Shown here in pieces: positions 25,128-32,850 of a stretch of 64,000 bases of DNA. The translations under genes were made by a program, and so were the position numbers. Origin of the DNA: DASUPK01 sp963819715. Lineage in GTDB: Bacteria; Actinomycetota; Thermoleophilia; Solirubrobacterales; 70-9. The notes under the pieces were generated by a model, which was not told the DNA's origin, searched no databases, and worked only from the letters and a program-made list of their open reading frames with translations. Each line of letters starts with the position of its first letter. Positions within the stretch are counted from its first letter, which is position 1. The stretch spans positions 992,001-1,056,000 of the forward strand of contig CAWFXE010000002.1 of the NCBI GenBank assembly GCA_963819715.1, read 5' to 3'.

Positions 25128-26372
25128 TCAGTCGTCGAAGTCGAAGTCCTTTGGAGGACCCTTCTCGAACCACAGGCCCTCCTCTCCCTCTTCCTCCTCG
25201 AAGGACTCCTCGGGGTCCAGCGTGCCGCCCTCGTAGACCTCCTCGTCCTCGAGCGCGGGCCTGACCTCGGTGCCGGGCTCCTCAGGGGGCGGCTCCGTGC
25301 CCGAGGCCGGCTCCTCGGCGTAGGGCTCCTCCTCGTCGAGGTACGGCGCCTCTTCCTCCGCCGGCCCAAGGGCCTCGAAGTCGTCATCGTCGAAGTCCTC
25401 ATCGTCGGCGGGAGCCGGGGACGCGGCAAGCGAGTCCTCGTCGGTCTCGAAGTCATAGAGGCCCGGACCGCTGCCTGAGTCGGCGGGCGGTTCCTCGACC
25501 GACTCAGGCTCGCGCTCTGGCTCAGGCTCCTCCGGGGGCATCGGAGGCAGCCCACCGGTCTCACCGGGCGGCGGATGCTCCTGGGTCGGCACGTCGATCC
25601 TGCCGCGGGCGCGGCCCGGCGGTTCCGGCCCCGCCCCGGGCGGGGCCGGCGGGGGCTCGGGCACCGAGCTCTCCGGCTGGGGCTCCTCCTCGGGCTCCTC
25701 GGGCTCGATCGCCGCGGGGGGCTCCGGCGCCGGCGGGGCCTCGATCGCATCCTCGGGCGGCGCCGGCGGCGGGGCGGCGCTGTCCTCGGGGAACGGTTCC
25801 TCCTCCGCGATCAGATCCTCGAGCGATTCGGATGGAGACGACGGCTCGTTCCCCTGCTCGGGCTCGGGCTCCGGCGGAAACGCGCGCTCCGGCTCAGGCT
25901 CGGGGGCCGGCTCGGCTGATGGCTTGTACCCCTCGAGGGGATCATCGAACCGCTCCTGGCCCGGGATCTCGTCCTGCCCGGGAAGCTCGACCTGGCCCGG
26001 GATCTGGCCGACGCCCTCGGGGGGGCTGATCGGCTCGCTCGGTGGCTCTTCCGGAGCCGGCTCCGGAGGACGGAGCGCCTCAGGTTCGACCAGCCGGGTC
26101 GGCTCCTCTCCACCGACGTCCGGCTCGCCGAGGCCGCCCGGCGCCTCGAAGTCGCCCAGCCCAGCCGGTTCGGCGCCAGACTCGCGGGGAGCCTCGGCCT
26201 CGGCTGTGCCGGCCGCCGAGACCTCGTTGAAGAGCTCGTTTGCGGCGAACGGATCCGGGCGGTCGGTGGAGCCGAACGCCTCATCCTCGATCTCTCGCAG
26301 GTCGGCGTCGTGCGCGCCGTGCTTGCGCTTCAGATCGAGGTGTTCACGAATCGCGTCGTCGAGTATTCCCAT
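25128..26372 (-). CDS. Pro/Glu-rich, largely disordered acidic protein
   Basis: 414 residues. A short helical N-terminus (MGILDDAIREHLDLKRKHGA) is followed by about 330 residues dominated by Pro, Glu, Ala and Asp, with EPEPEP-like runs and one short Arg patch (GRARGRIDV). It closes with a distinctive C-terminus LWFEKGPPKDFDFDD. No signal peptide or membrane segment. Strong third-position GC bias in this frame and a normal start argue that it is real rather than a shadow. The two non-repetitive ends look like short binding motifs joined by a flexible spacer. Function unknown. Confidence 0.75.
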   Translation of the reverse strand: MGILDDAIREHLDLKRKHGAHDADLREIEDEAFGSTDRPDPFAANELFNEVSAAGTAEAEAPRESGAEPAGLGDFEAPGGLGEPDVGGEEPTRLVEPEALRPPEPAPEEPPSEPISPPEGVGQIPGQVELPGQDEIPGQERFDDPLEGYKPSAEPAPEPEPERAFPPEPEPEQGNEPSSPSESLEDLIAEEEPFPEDSAAPPPAPPEDAIEAPPAPEPPAAIEPEEPEEEPQPESSVPEPPPAPPGAGPEPPGRARGRIDVPTQEHPPPGETGGLPPMPPEEPEPEREPESVEEPPADSGSGPGLYDFETDEDSLAASPAPADDEDFDDDDFEALGPAEEEAPYLDEEEPYAEEPASGTEPPPEEPGTEVRPALEDEEVYEGGTLDPEESFEEEEGEEGLWFEKGPPKDFDFDD

Positions 26373-26485
26373 GATGCGCGGTCTGGCCGCCTCGAGGGGT
26401 CAAAGCTTAGGCGCTACTGGGCATATGTGATAGCTGGATCTGTGCCTGGACCCTGCACTCCAACGACCAATTTACGGCCGTTTGC

Positions 26486-27838
26486 CTACGGCCTTCGCTC
26501 TGGAGCCTCCCTGCGGAACCTGCGCCTGGGCGGGCCCTCCTCGATGTTGCCGCCGTGGCGGGTCGCGGGAGCCGCACGGATCTGGTTCTTGCCCGCCCGC
26601 TTCGCCCCGAGCAGGGCGCGATCGGCCGCATCGACGAGCGATTCGAGATCGTCGGCGGAGTCGGGAATGGTCGCAACGCCGAGGCTGATCGTGACCCCCA
26701 TCGTCCCGCCGTCACGCAACGGGATCTCGGCGGAGCGCATCCGGTCGGCGAGCCGCTCGCCCAGGATCAGGGCGCCCTCGCGATCGGTCTCGACCAGGAT
26801 GATGGCGAGCTCGTCCCCGCCGTAGCGCGCGGCAACGTCGATCGACCGAGTCCCGGCGCGAACCCCGTCGGCCACCGCCTCGAGCACGATGTCCCCCTGG
26901 AGGTGCCCCTCGCGGTCGTTGATCTGCTTGAAGTCGTCGACGTCCAGGATGATCAGCGAGATCGGATGCTGGAAGCGGCGGGCTCGGGAAACCTCGAGTT
27001 CGAGGGTTTCCGCCATGTGGCGCCGGTTCCAGAGGCCAGTGAGCGGATCGGTCACCGCCTGCTCCTGCACCCGCGTGTGAAGCCGGGTGAGCGTCCGCGC
27101 CAACGCCCAGGCCAGCACCACTGCAGCGACCACGAACCAGATCAGGATTGCCAGGGCCGGGCGGCCGATCCCGAGGACCCCGCCCGACTTCGGCGGCCCG
27201 AGCATCACGATCGTCAGCCCGTCGCTCGCATCGAGTGTCGTGGCATGTGCGCGATAGTCGGCCCCGCCGGCGCTCACATCCGCCGTCTGGTCCGGCTCCA
27301 GCGTCTTGGACGGCGGTTCGACGGTCGAGGCGAGAGTCGCCCCTCCCCGGCGCAGCACGACCTGCTGCGCGGTCAGCCGGTGCACGGCATCCGCGTATTG
27401 GTCCGCCGTCGTCGTCGAGAGGCGGAGCGATCCCACCGGCTGCCCGCGCTCGGTCAGCCCGACGGTGGCGAACCCGACCGCGCTCGGCGCTCCCGCGGCG
27501 GCCGTCTGGCGCTCGGCGTTGTCGAGAACCTCGATCCTGACCACGCCCGGCTCAGACGCCACCTCGCGGGTGAGGAGCACGTTGATGTCGTTGGGCTTCC
27601 CCGACTTCAGGGCTGCGGCGAGCTCAGGGGAGCCCGCCAGATGACGGGTGCGCACGGCGGCCGCCGCGCTCCGCTCGTCGAAGATCGAAACCGCCGTCTG
27701 CAGCCCTGCTGCAAGCCTGGCGTCCGCCTTACCCCGCTGGGAGTCCTGGCTGACGAACAGCAGGATTCCGATCAGCGCCGCCATCGGCACGATCGCGATC
27801 ATCAGGAAAAAGAGGACTAGTCGGCGTCCGAAGCTCAT
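26486..27838 (-). CDS. Membrane-bound diguanylate cyclase (GGDEF domain)
   Basis: 450 residues from ATG 27838 (MSFGRRLVLFFLMIAIVP). Helix 1 and a second helix (ALAILIWFVVAAVVLAWALA, about residues 240-260) bracket a 200-residue exterior sensor domain of cache/CHASE-like size. The GGDEF domain follows: TDPLTGLWNRRHMAE, FQHPISLIILDVDDFKQIND, then RYGGDELAIILVETD. The signature is GGDEL rather than GGDEF, with the catalytic acids intact, so activity is plausible. No clear RxxD inhibitory site (the position reads VRAGTRSIDV). The product would be cyclic di-GMP. Confidence 0.9.
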   Translation of the reverse strand: MSFGRRLVLFFLMIAIVPMAALIGILLFVSQDSQRGKADARLAAGLQTAVSIFDERSAAAAVRTRHLAGSPELAAALKSGKPNDINVLLTREVASEPGVVRIEVLDNAERQTAAAGAPSAVGFATVGLTERGQPVGSLRLSTTTADQYADAVHRLTAQQVVLRRGGATLASTVEPPSKTLEPDQTADVSAGGADYRAHATTLDASDGLTIVMLGPPKSGGVLGIGRPALAILIWFVVAAVVLAWALARTLTRLHTRVQEQAVTDPLTGLWNRRHMAETLELEVSRARRFQHPISLIILDVDDFKQINDREGHLQGDIVLEAVADGVRAGTRSIDVAARYGGDELAIILVETDREGALILGERLADRMRSAEIPLRDGGTMGVTISLGVATIPDSADDLESLVDAADRALLGAKRAGKNQIRAAPATRHGGNIEEGPPRRRFRREAPERRP

Positions 27839-27913
27839 GGTCACGAGTATCCTTGGCCCCCGGCACGCTGGCTGAAAGGCCGTGGGCCCCATATTTATCG
27901 GTAGATCCCACCC

Positions 27914-27986
27914 GGGGCTATAGCTCAGTTGGGAGAGCGCCTGGATCGCACCCAGGAGGTCGCCGGTTCGAGTCCGGCTAGCTCCA
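27914..27986 (+). tRNA. tRNA-Ala (anticodon CGC)
   Basis: A 73-base cloverleaf: acceptor GGGGCTA/TAGCTCC (one G-T pair) with discriminator A, D-arm GCTCAGTTGGGAGAGC, anticodon arm CCTGG-ATCGCAC-CCAGG (anticodon CGC) and T-arm GCCGGTTCGAGTCCGGC. CCA is not encoded. An AT-rich TATTTAT (27892-27898) upstream may be the -10 region. A small GCCC-GTCA-GGGC hairpin with CTGTTT lies after it. Confidence 0.96.
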
Positions 27987-28147
27987 CTCTCAAATGCCCG
28001 TCAGGGCCTGTTTCGCAACAGATCAGTAGGGGGTGAACGGTTTGTTGCTGCACCGCGATGCGGCTACGTCGCCCGCGGGACCCACGGATTGCCCGGTCCT
28101 GTCAGCAGCCGGCGCATCGAACTGGACAGAACCTACATCCCCGGGAC

Positions 28148-28153
28148 TAGAGT
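28148..28153 (+). promoter_or_regulatory. Putative -10 box (TAGAGT) for leaderless start at 28161
   Basis: TAGAGT ends 7 bases before GTG 28161. The spacing equals that of TAGCCT before 18539 and TAGGGT before 43553, and it favours 28161 over the in-frame ATG at 28089 as the start. Confidence 0.45.
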
Positions 28154-28160
28154 CGCGGGC

Positions 28161-28781
28161 GTGGCGGCAAGGCCGATCGAGACTCCCACAGGGCCGGCGC
28201 GCGCGCACCTACATCCGGCCAATGACCCGCGGGGCGCGGTCGTCCTGGGGCATGGAGCCGGCGGGGGCGTTGAGGCAGTGGACCTGGTCGCGGCGCGCGA
28301 CGCCGCCGTCGCCGAGGGCTTCAGCGTCGCCCTGGTCGAGCAGCCGTACCGCGTCGCGGGTAAGCGCGCCCCGGCACCGGCGAAGCGGCTTGACGAGGCC
28401 TGGGTCGCCGTCGTCGAGCATCTGCAGGCGAACGAGCTGGCGGAGCTGCCGCTTGTGGTCGGTGGCCGATCCCTCGGGGCTCGCGTCGCCTGCCGGACCC
28501 TGCCCGAGACCGGTGGCTCGGCGGTGCTCTGCCTGGCGTTCCCGCTGCTGCCGCCTCGCAGAGGAGACAAACCGCCGCAGAGCCGTCTTCCCGAGCTTGA
28601 TGCGGTAACCGTCCCGGTCCTGGTCGTCCAGGGCGAGAGCGACCGCTTCGGCATGCCTCCCGAGGGACCCGACCGCCGGGTGACCAAGGTGCGCGGCGAC
28701 CATGGCCTCAAGTCAGATCCCGAGGCGATCGCAGCCGCCGTCAGGGAGTGGCTGCCGGGCCTGCCTCTATCAGGCGTGTAG
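28161..28781 (+). CDS. Alpha/beta hydrolase (Tex30/KANL3-like)
   Basis: 206 residues from GTG 28161; ATG 28089 would add 24 residues that look non-conserved. Blocks are GAVVLGHGAGGGVEAVDLV (oxyanion region), VALVEQPYRVAGKR, the nucleophile elbow VVGGRSLGARVA (GxSxG with Ser), VLVVQGESDRFG (Asp) and VRGDHGLK (His), giving a complete Ser-Asp-His triad. This arrangement is typical of small TEX30/KANL3-type and dienelactone-hydrolase-like proteins. Substrate unknown. It ends 12 bases inside the convergent gene. Confidence 0.8.
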   Translation: MAARPIETPTGPARAHLHPANDPRGAVVLGHGAGGGVEAVDLVAARDAAVAEGFSVALVEQPYRVAGKRAPAPAKRLDEAWVAVVEHLQANELAELPLVVGGRSLGARVACRTLPETGGSAVLCLAFPLLPPRRGDKPPQSRLPELDAVTVPVLVVQGESDRFGMPPEGPDRRVTKVRGDHGLKSDPEAIAAAVREWLPGLPLSGV

Positions 28782-29825
28782 GTCTGCCAGGCGGGCGGCC
28801 TCGGCAGCGAGGCTGCGCTTCTCGGCGGCGTCGAGCTTCTCAAACGGGTCCAGCTTCACCTTCCCCTTCTCGAACTTCCAGCTGCCGGCGACCCGGCCGT
28901 CGACCATGAAGGTGGGCATGGACTGCGGGGTGCGGGCGTTGAATACCTTCGAGCGGTGCTCCTCGGGCAGCACCCCGGTGCGGCGGGCGTGCGTGAGGAG
29001 CATGGCGTCCCAGGTCCCGATGAAACGGGGCGGCGCCGGCGTCTCGGGATCGGGCAGTGGCGCGCGCGGCAGGTCGAGCAGCCGATTGCCCGACTCGTGT
29101 TCGAATGAGCGCAGCTTCAACCTGTCGACCACGAGCTGGACCCGCCCCGGGTGCATTCCCGCCCAGTTGGCGAGATCCGCAACCGGCGCCGGGCCGAAGG
29201 CACCGAGGTAGCGGCGGACGAGCAGCTCGATTCCCTTCCGCTCGTCCGCCTGCTTCGGAGGAGGACCGAGCCACGCCTCCGCTCTCGCGTACAGATCGGC
29301 GCGCCGCCGCTCCCACGTCCCGGACGGCGGCACGCGAACGAGGTCGAGCCACATGTTGACTCCGTTGGTGACAACGCGGTCCTCCCCGAGCAGCACGTGG
29401 ATCTCCTTGCGGGTCAGCGTGCCGTCTCCCAGCCGTCTGCGCAGCTTCCTGGCCGCGTCCGACATCTGGGCGGCGCTGTAGTCCTTGCGGTAGGACGCGC
29501 TCAGCCAGGCATCGCGGCGCGCGGCGCGGACGCCGAGCGCGATGGGCCAGTAGTCGGCCTTGGAGACCAGGTGGATCGTGGCCCGCATAAGCGTTCCCTG
29601 GGCGACCGAGCGCTTCTCGAGAGCCCGGTCGAGCTCCGCGCGCTCGAACCCGTCGATCCGCGAGAAGAGCCCGATGTACATCGAAGGGGCGTATTGGGCC
29701 TGAAGCGTCCCCATCCGCTCGAGAACCTTCGGGATCCCATCCTTCCTGCGCTCGAGCAGCAGCTGGCGGGCGAGCAGGGCCCGGTTCAGCTCGAGCTCCG
29801 TGAGGGTCCGGTCCGGAGCGGTCAC
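28770..29825 (-). CDS. AlkZ-like DNA glycosylase (winged-helix, HTH_42 family)
   Basis: 351 residues. LNRALLARQLLLERRKDGI and MGTLQAQYAPSMYIGLFSRI match the N-terminus of the HTH_42 (DUF1006) family. The QAQ triplet corresponds to the catalytic QxQ motif of AlkZ, which removes alkylated bases and unhooks interstrand crosslinks. RATIHLVSKADYWPIALGVR and the C-terminal PRFIGTWDAMLLTHARRTGV / FMVDGRVAGSWKFEKGKV blocks also fit. In streptomycetes relatives sit in genotoxin clusters, but none is seen here, so general repair is more likely. It overlaps the convergent hydrolase gene by 12 bases. Confidence 0.82.
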   Translation of the reverse strand: MTAPDRTLTELELNRALLARQLLLERRKDGIPKVLERMGTLQAQYAPSMYIGLFSRIDGFERAELDRALEKRSVAQGTLMRATIHLVSKADYWPIALGVRAARRDAWLSASYRKDYSAAQMSDAARKLRRRLGDGTLTRKEIHVLLGEDRVVTNGVNMWLDLVRVPPSGTWERRRADLYARAEAWLGPPPKQADERKGIELLVRRYLGAFGPAPVADLANWAGMHPGRVQLVVDRLKLRSFEHESGNRLLDLPRAPLPDPETPAPPRFIGTWDAMLLTHARRTGVLPEEHRSKVFNARTPQSMPTFMVDGRVAGSWKFEKGKVKLDPFEKLDAAEKRSLAAEAARLADLHA

Positions 29826-29843
29826 GCCTCAGGCCCGAGACCG

Positions 29844-30230
29844 CTACAGGCCCGTCGCCGTGCTTCTGTGCGGGAAGTTGGGAGTCGTCGCGACCTTCTC
29901 GGCGACCTCGGGCGAAACGACGATCTTGGCCTTCGTGCACGCCTCCCGGATCGTCTCGGACCCCGGCCGGTCGGCGGTCGCGTGCCTCGCACAGACGAAC
30001 TCCGCCTGCCGGCCGCAGGCGTCCACCGGCTCTGCCCCCATGACCCCCGGGATGATCGCGTAGATACAGCCCGGGCCCGCCTTTGGCTCGCTGTTTCCCG
30101 CCGTGGCCAGGATGACCGCGAGGATCGCAACCACGCTGACGACCACGGCCCCGATCGCGACATTCCGCTCGCGCCTGGTGAGCTTGCGAAGGGGTGTGTT
30201 GACCCGGTCCCAATGTCCCTGCAGCGGCAT
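29844..30230 (-). CDS. Single-pass membrane protein with four exterior cysteines
   Basis: 128 residues. A basic N-terminus (TPLRKLTRRERN) and a hydrophobic helix (VAIGAVVVSVVAILAVILA) are followed by an exterior domain of about 75 residues containing four cysteines (GCIYAI, DACGRQAEFVCARH, EACTKAK), which could form two disulfides. No family was recognised. It lies 18 bases upstream of the AlkZ-like gene on the same strand and is divergent from amt. The 205 bases up to amt hold the promoters of both and nothing else identifiable. Confidence 0.6.
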   Translation of the reverse strand: MPLQGHWDRVNTPLRKLTRRERNVAIGAVVVSVVAILAVILATAGNSEPKAGPGCIYAIIPGVMGAEPVDACGRQAEFVCARHATADRPGSETIREACTKAKIVVSPEVAEKVATTPNFPHRSTATGL

Positions 30231-30435
30231 CGAGCGGGCCAGGTTAGCGGGCGTGGTTGGGCGTGGTTACGACAGTGTGGCGAACCTTTCTGACCAATCT
30301 TTGTACTTCGGTCGGTGGTGAGGCCGCCGCGGTCCCGGCACGCTTCCGTCTGCCACTGGGCGGGTCCCTCTAGGAGGGGCGTTTCGTGTTGGAACGTCCG
30401 ACTCCGCCCTTGATCAGAAAGGAAAACACCAGGCT

Positions 30436-31752
30436 ATGGATCTCAACTGGTTGAGTCCTGGCGACAACGCTTGGCAGATGACCGCAGCAACGCTGGTCGG
30501 TCTGATGAGCGTGCCCGGACTCGTCGTCCTATATGGCGGCGTGATGCAGAAGCGCTGGTCCGTGAACTCGATGATGATGGCCTTTATCGCGTTCGCGCTG
30601 GTGCTGGTCGTTTGGGTGCTGTACGGCTTCAAGATGGGCTTCGGGGACCCGATTCACATCTTCGGCGCCGACAGCGGTTTCTTCGGGAACCTGTGGGGCC
30701 GTCCCGGCTCGATACTGAGCAGCGACGCCCTACTCCGCCAGGGGAACATCCCGCTGGTCGGCGACCAGGTATTCCCGCAGTCGACGCTTGCCTACTTCCA
30801 GATCGTGTTCGCTGCGATCACGCCGATCCTGGCACTTGGATCGGTTCTGGGCCGGGTCAATTTCCGTGCCTGGATCCCGTACGTGATCGTCTGGACCAGC
30901 TTGATCTACACGGTCAACGCCTTCCTGATCTGGGGCGGTGGGTATTTCGCACAGCATGGCGCGCTGGACTTCTCCGGCGGTTACGTGATCCACCTGGCGG
31001 CCGGAGTCTCCGGCTTCGTCTTCGCGGCGGTGATCGGGCCTCGGCTGCAGCGCGATCGTGAGATCGACGCACCCAACAACCTGCTGATGGTTGCTACCGG
31101 TGCGGGTTTGCTGTGGCTCGGTTGGAACGGGTTCAACGGTGGTGACCCCTACCTGGCGAACGACGTCGCTGGCGCAGCGATTCTGAACACGAACCTCTGC
31201 GCGGCCGTCGCTTTCCTGGTCTGGGTCGCATGCGACTACCTCACCGGGCACAAGCCGAGCCTGATCTCCAGCGTCAACGGGATGATCACCGGGCTCGTGG
31301 CGATCACGCCTGCCGCCGGTTTCGTGAACGGCTGGGGCGCGCTCGCGATCGGGCTGATCGCGGGGCTGATCGCCTACTTCGCGCTCAACTACCTGAGCCG
31401 AGCGGCTCCGTTCCGCAACGTCGACGACACCCTCGGTGTGATCTACACACACGGGTTCGCCGGTCTGGCGGGCGGTCTCCTGACGGGTGTCTTCGCCAAC
31501 GAGGCGATGGGCTCCGCTCCGGGCATCATCTCGGGCTCCTGGGACCTGCTCAAGTGGCAGGCTCTGACGGCGCTCTGGGTGATCGTGTTTACGGCAGTGG
31601 GGACGTACATCATCCTCAAGGTCATCGGTCTGTTCGTCTCGCTCCGCATGAGCGAAGAGGACATGGAGGAGGGCGACTTGGCCGTACACGGCCACGAGGT
31701 CTACCCCTCAGACGTGCCCTCGCTGGCGTACCCGTCCGGGGCAACCAGCTAG
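30436..31752 (+). CDS. amt: Ammonium transporter (Amt/Mep/Rh family)
   Basis: 438 residues and 11 predicted membrane segments. Blocks are LMSVPGLVVLYGGVMQKRW, FSGGYVIHLAAGVSGFVFA (pore His) and LLWLGWNGFNGGD with the second pore His in GVIYTHGFAGLAGGL. It carries ammonium inward. AAAGGAAAA lies about 10 bases before the ATG. No PII (glnK) gene follows, unlike the usual amt-glnK pair; a perfect terminator comes 30 bases after the stop instead. A small CCCTC-TAG-GAGGG hairpin lies in the leader. With gdhA in the same region, ammonium assimilation is locally represented. Confidence 0.95.
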   Translation: MDLNWLSPGDNAWQMTAATLVGLMSVPGLVVLYGGVMQKRWSVNSMMMAFIAFALVLVVWVLYGFKMGFGDPIHIFGADSGFFGNLWGRPGSILSSDALLRQGNIPLVGDQVFPQSTLAYFQIVFAAITPILALGSVLGRVNFRAWIPYVIVWTSLIYTVNAFLIWGGGYFAQHGALDFSGGYVIHLAAGVSGFVFAAVIGPRLQRDREIDAPNNLLMVATGAGLLWLGWNGFNGGDPYLANDVAGAAILNTNLCAAVAFLVWVACDYLTGHKPSLISSVNGMITGLVAITPAAGFVNGWGALAIGLIAGLIAYFALNYLSRAAPFRNVDDTLGVIYTHGFAGLAGGLLTGVFANEAMGSAPGIISGSWDLLKWQALTALWVIVFTAVGTYIILKVIGLFVSLRMSEEDMEEGDLAVHGHEVYPSDVPSLAYPSGATS

Positions 31753-31781
31753 CCGAGACGGCAGCAAACGCGCGGCAGCAA

Positions 31782-31819
31782 ACGTCGCCCCCGCCGCAAG
31801 GCGGGGGCGACGTCTTTCT
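31782..31819. terminator. Rho-independent terminator between amt and the lysR-type gene
   Basis: A perfect 14-base-pair stem ACGTCGCCCCCGCC / GGCGGGGGCGACGT with GCAA loop (31782-31813), followed by CTTTCT. It separates the convergent amt and LysR genes and can serve both strands, although the T-rich side favours amt. Confidence 0.88.
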
Positions 31820-31832
31820 GGACCGGGATCTT

Positions 31833-32738
31833 CTAGAGCTGGTACTGGCGAGCGGTGTCCTGGAGCAGGTCCAGCATCGACGCCGCGGCGGGTAATGAGG
31901 CGCCGGCGGCGCGGGTCGCGGCGACCACGTGGCGCACGGGAGCCGGATCGAGCTCCGTCATCGCGATGTCGTAGCTGACCGTCTGCGATAGCGCCAGCTG
32001 CGGGATCAGAGCCACCCCGACACCGGCGGCCACCAGGCCCTGAACCGTCAGATAGTCGTCGCTCTCGAAGGAAACGCGGGGCTCGAAGCCGGCGCCTCGG
32101 CAGATCCGTACGACGTGACGAGCGCAGGCGCTGGCTTCCGAGGTCTGCACCCAGGCCTCATCCGCGAGGTCGCCCAGCTCGACCCGCTCCTTGCGAGCCA
32201 GCCGGTGACCCTTCGGCAGGGCGAGCTTCATCGGATCCTCGAACAGCGGCGTGCTTCTCAGGCCTGGCCCAAGCTCACCGCTCCCTTCGAACTCAAAGAT
32301 CAGGCCGAGGTCGAATTCTCCGTCGCGCAGGCGTGGAGCCAGCTCCTCGGGCTCCCCCTCGACCAGGCTGAGGACGACGTCGGGGTGGGCGCCGCGGAAG
32401 GCGGCTATCACCAGGGGCATCAGGGTCGCGCCGGCGGTCGGGAATGAGGCCAGGCGCAGCTCGCCGCCCGCAATGCCGGCGATCGCGCTGAGCTCCGCCT
32501 CGGCGGCCTCGAGCTGAGTCAGGATTCGCACCCCGTGCTCGTTCAGCCGCTCGCCGGCGGCCGTAGGGCGCAGCCCGCGGCGGTCGCGCTCGATCAGCGG
32601 CACCCTTGCCTCCGCCTCGAGCGTGGCGATCGCCTGGGACACGGCCGACTGCGTGTAGTTGAGCGCGCTCGCGGCCTCGGAGAACGAGCCCTGCGCGAGA
32701 ACCTCTCTGAGCACCCTGAGACGCTGCACGTTCAGCAT
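31833..32738 (-). CDS. LysR-family transcriptional regulator
   Basis: 301 residues. N-terminal winged helix: VQRLRVLREVLAQGSFSEAA, SALNYTQSAVSQAIATLE, VPLIERDRRGLRPTAAGERL. A periplasmic-binding-like effector domain follows (GELRLASFPTAGATLMPLVI, FDLGLIFEFE, VAAGVGVALIPQLAL). The effector is unknown. A perfect ATTAGC-AGC-GCTAAT palindrome overlaps its start codon. It is divergent from the universal stress gene, so both autoregulation and control of that gene are likely. Confidence 0.93.
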   Translation of the reverse strand: MLNVQRLRVLREVLAQGSFSEAASALNYTQSAVSQAIATLEAEARVPLIERDRRGLRPTAAGERLNEHGVRILTQLEAAEAELSAIAGIAGGELRLASFPTAGATLMPLVIAAFRGAHPDVVLSLVEGEPEELAPRLRDGEFDLGLIFEFEGSGELGPGLRSTPLFEDPMKLALPKGHRLARKERVELGDLADEAWVQTSEASACARHVVRICRGAGFEPRVSFESDDYLTVQGLVAAGVGVALIPQLALSQTVSYDIAMTELDPAPVRHVVAATRAAGASLPAAASMLDLLQDTARQYQL

Positions 32739-32751
32739 TAGCAGCGCTAAT
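32737..32751. promoter_or_regulatory. Putative LysR operator ATTAGC-N3-GCTAAT
   Basis: A perfect 15-base palindrome with the T-N11-A spacing of LysR-type boxes, overlapping the first codon of the divergent regulator gene. A half-site-like GCACTAAT follows at 32775-32782 towards the universal stress gene, consistent with a two-site (recognition and activation) arrangement. Binding is inferred from position and symmetry. Confidence 0.6.
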
Positions 32752-32850
32752 TCTAGAGATCATGAGAAGTACTTGCACTAATGGCAGGACGCGGGCACCA
32801 TGCAATCGAACTTCGAGTGCAACCCAGGCTTCGAACCAAGGAGAACTGAA

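Noticed and set aside
25124..25138. A terminator between gdhA and the convergent acidic-protein gene
   Set aside because: GACGACT-C-AGTCGTC is symmetric but short, covers the stop codon of the other gene and has no T-run.
23663..27986. tRNA genes as attachment sites for an integrated element
   Set aside because: No integrase, direct repeats of the tRNA ends or atypical base composition were seen beside either tRNA.
30250..30320. A GlnR-type nitrogen operator before amt
   Set aside because: GTTAC occurs, but the half-site spacing and second half do not fit the GlnR pattern.
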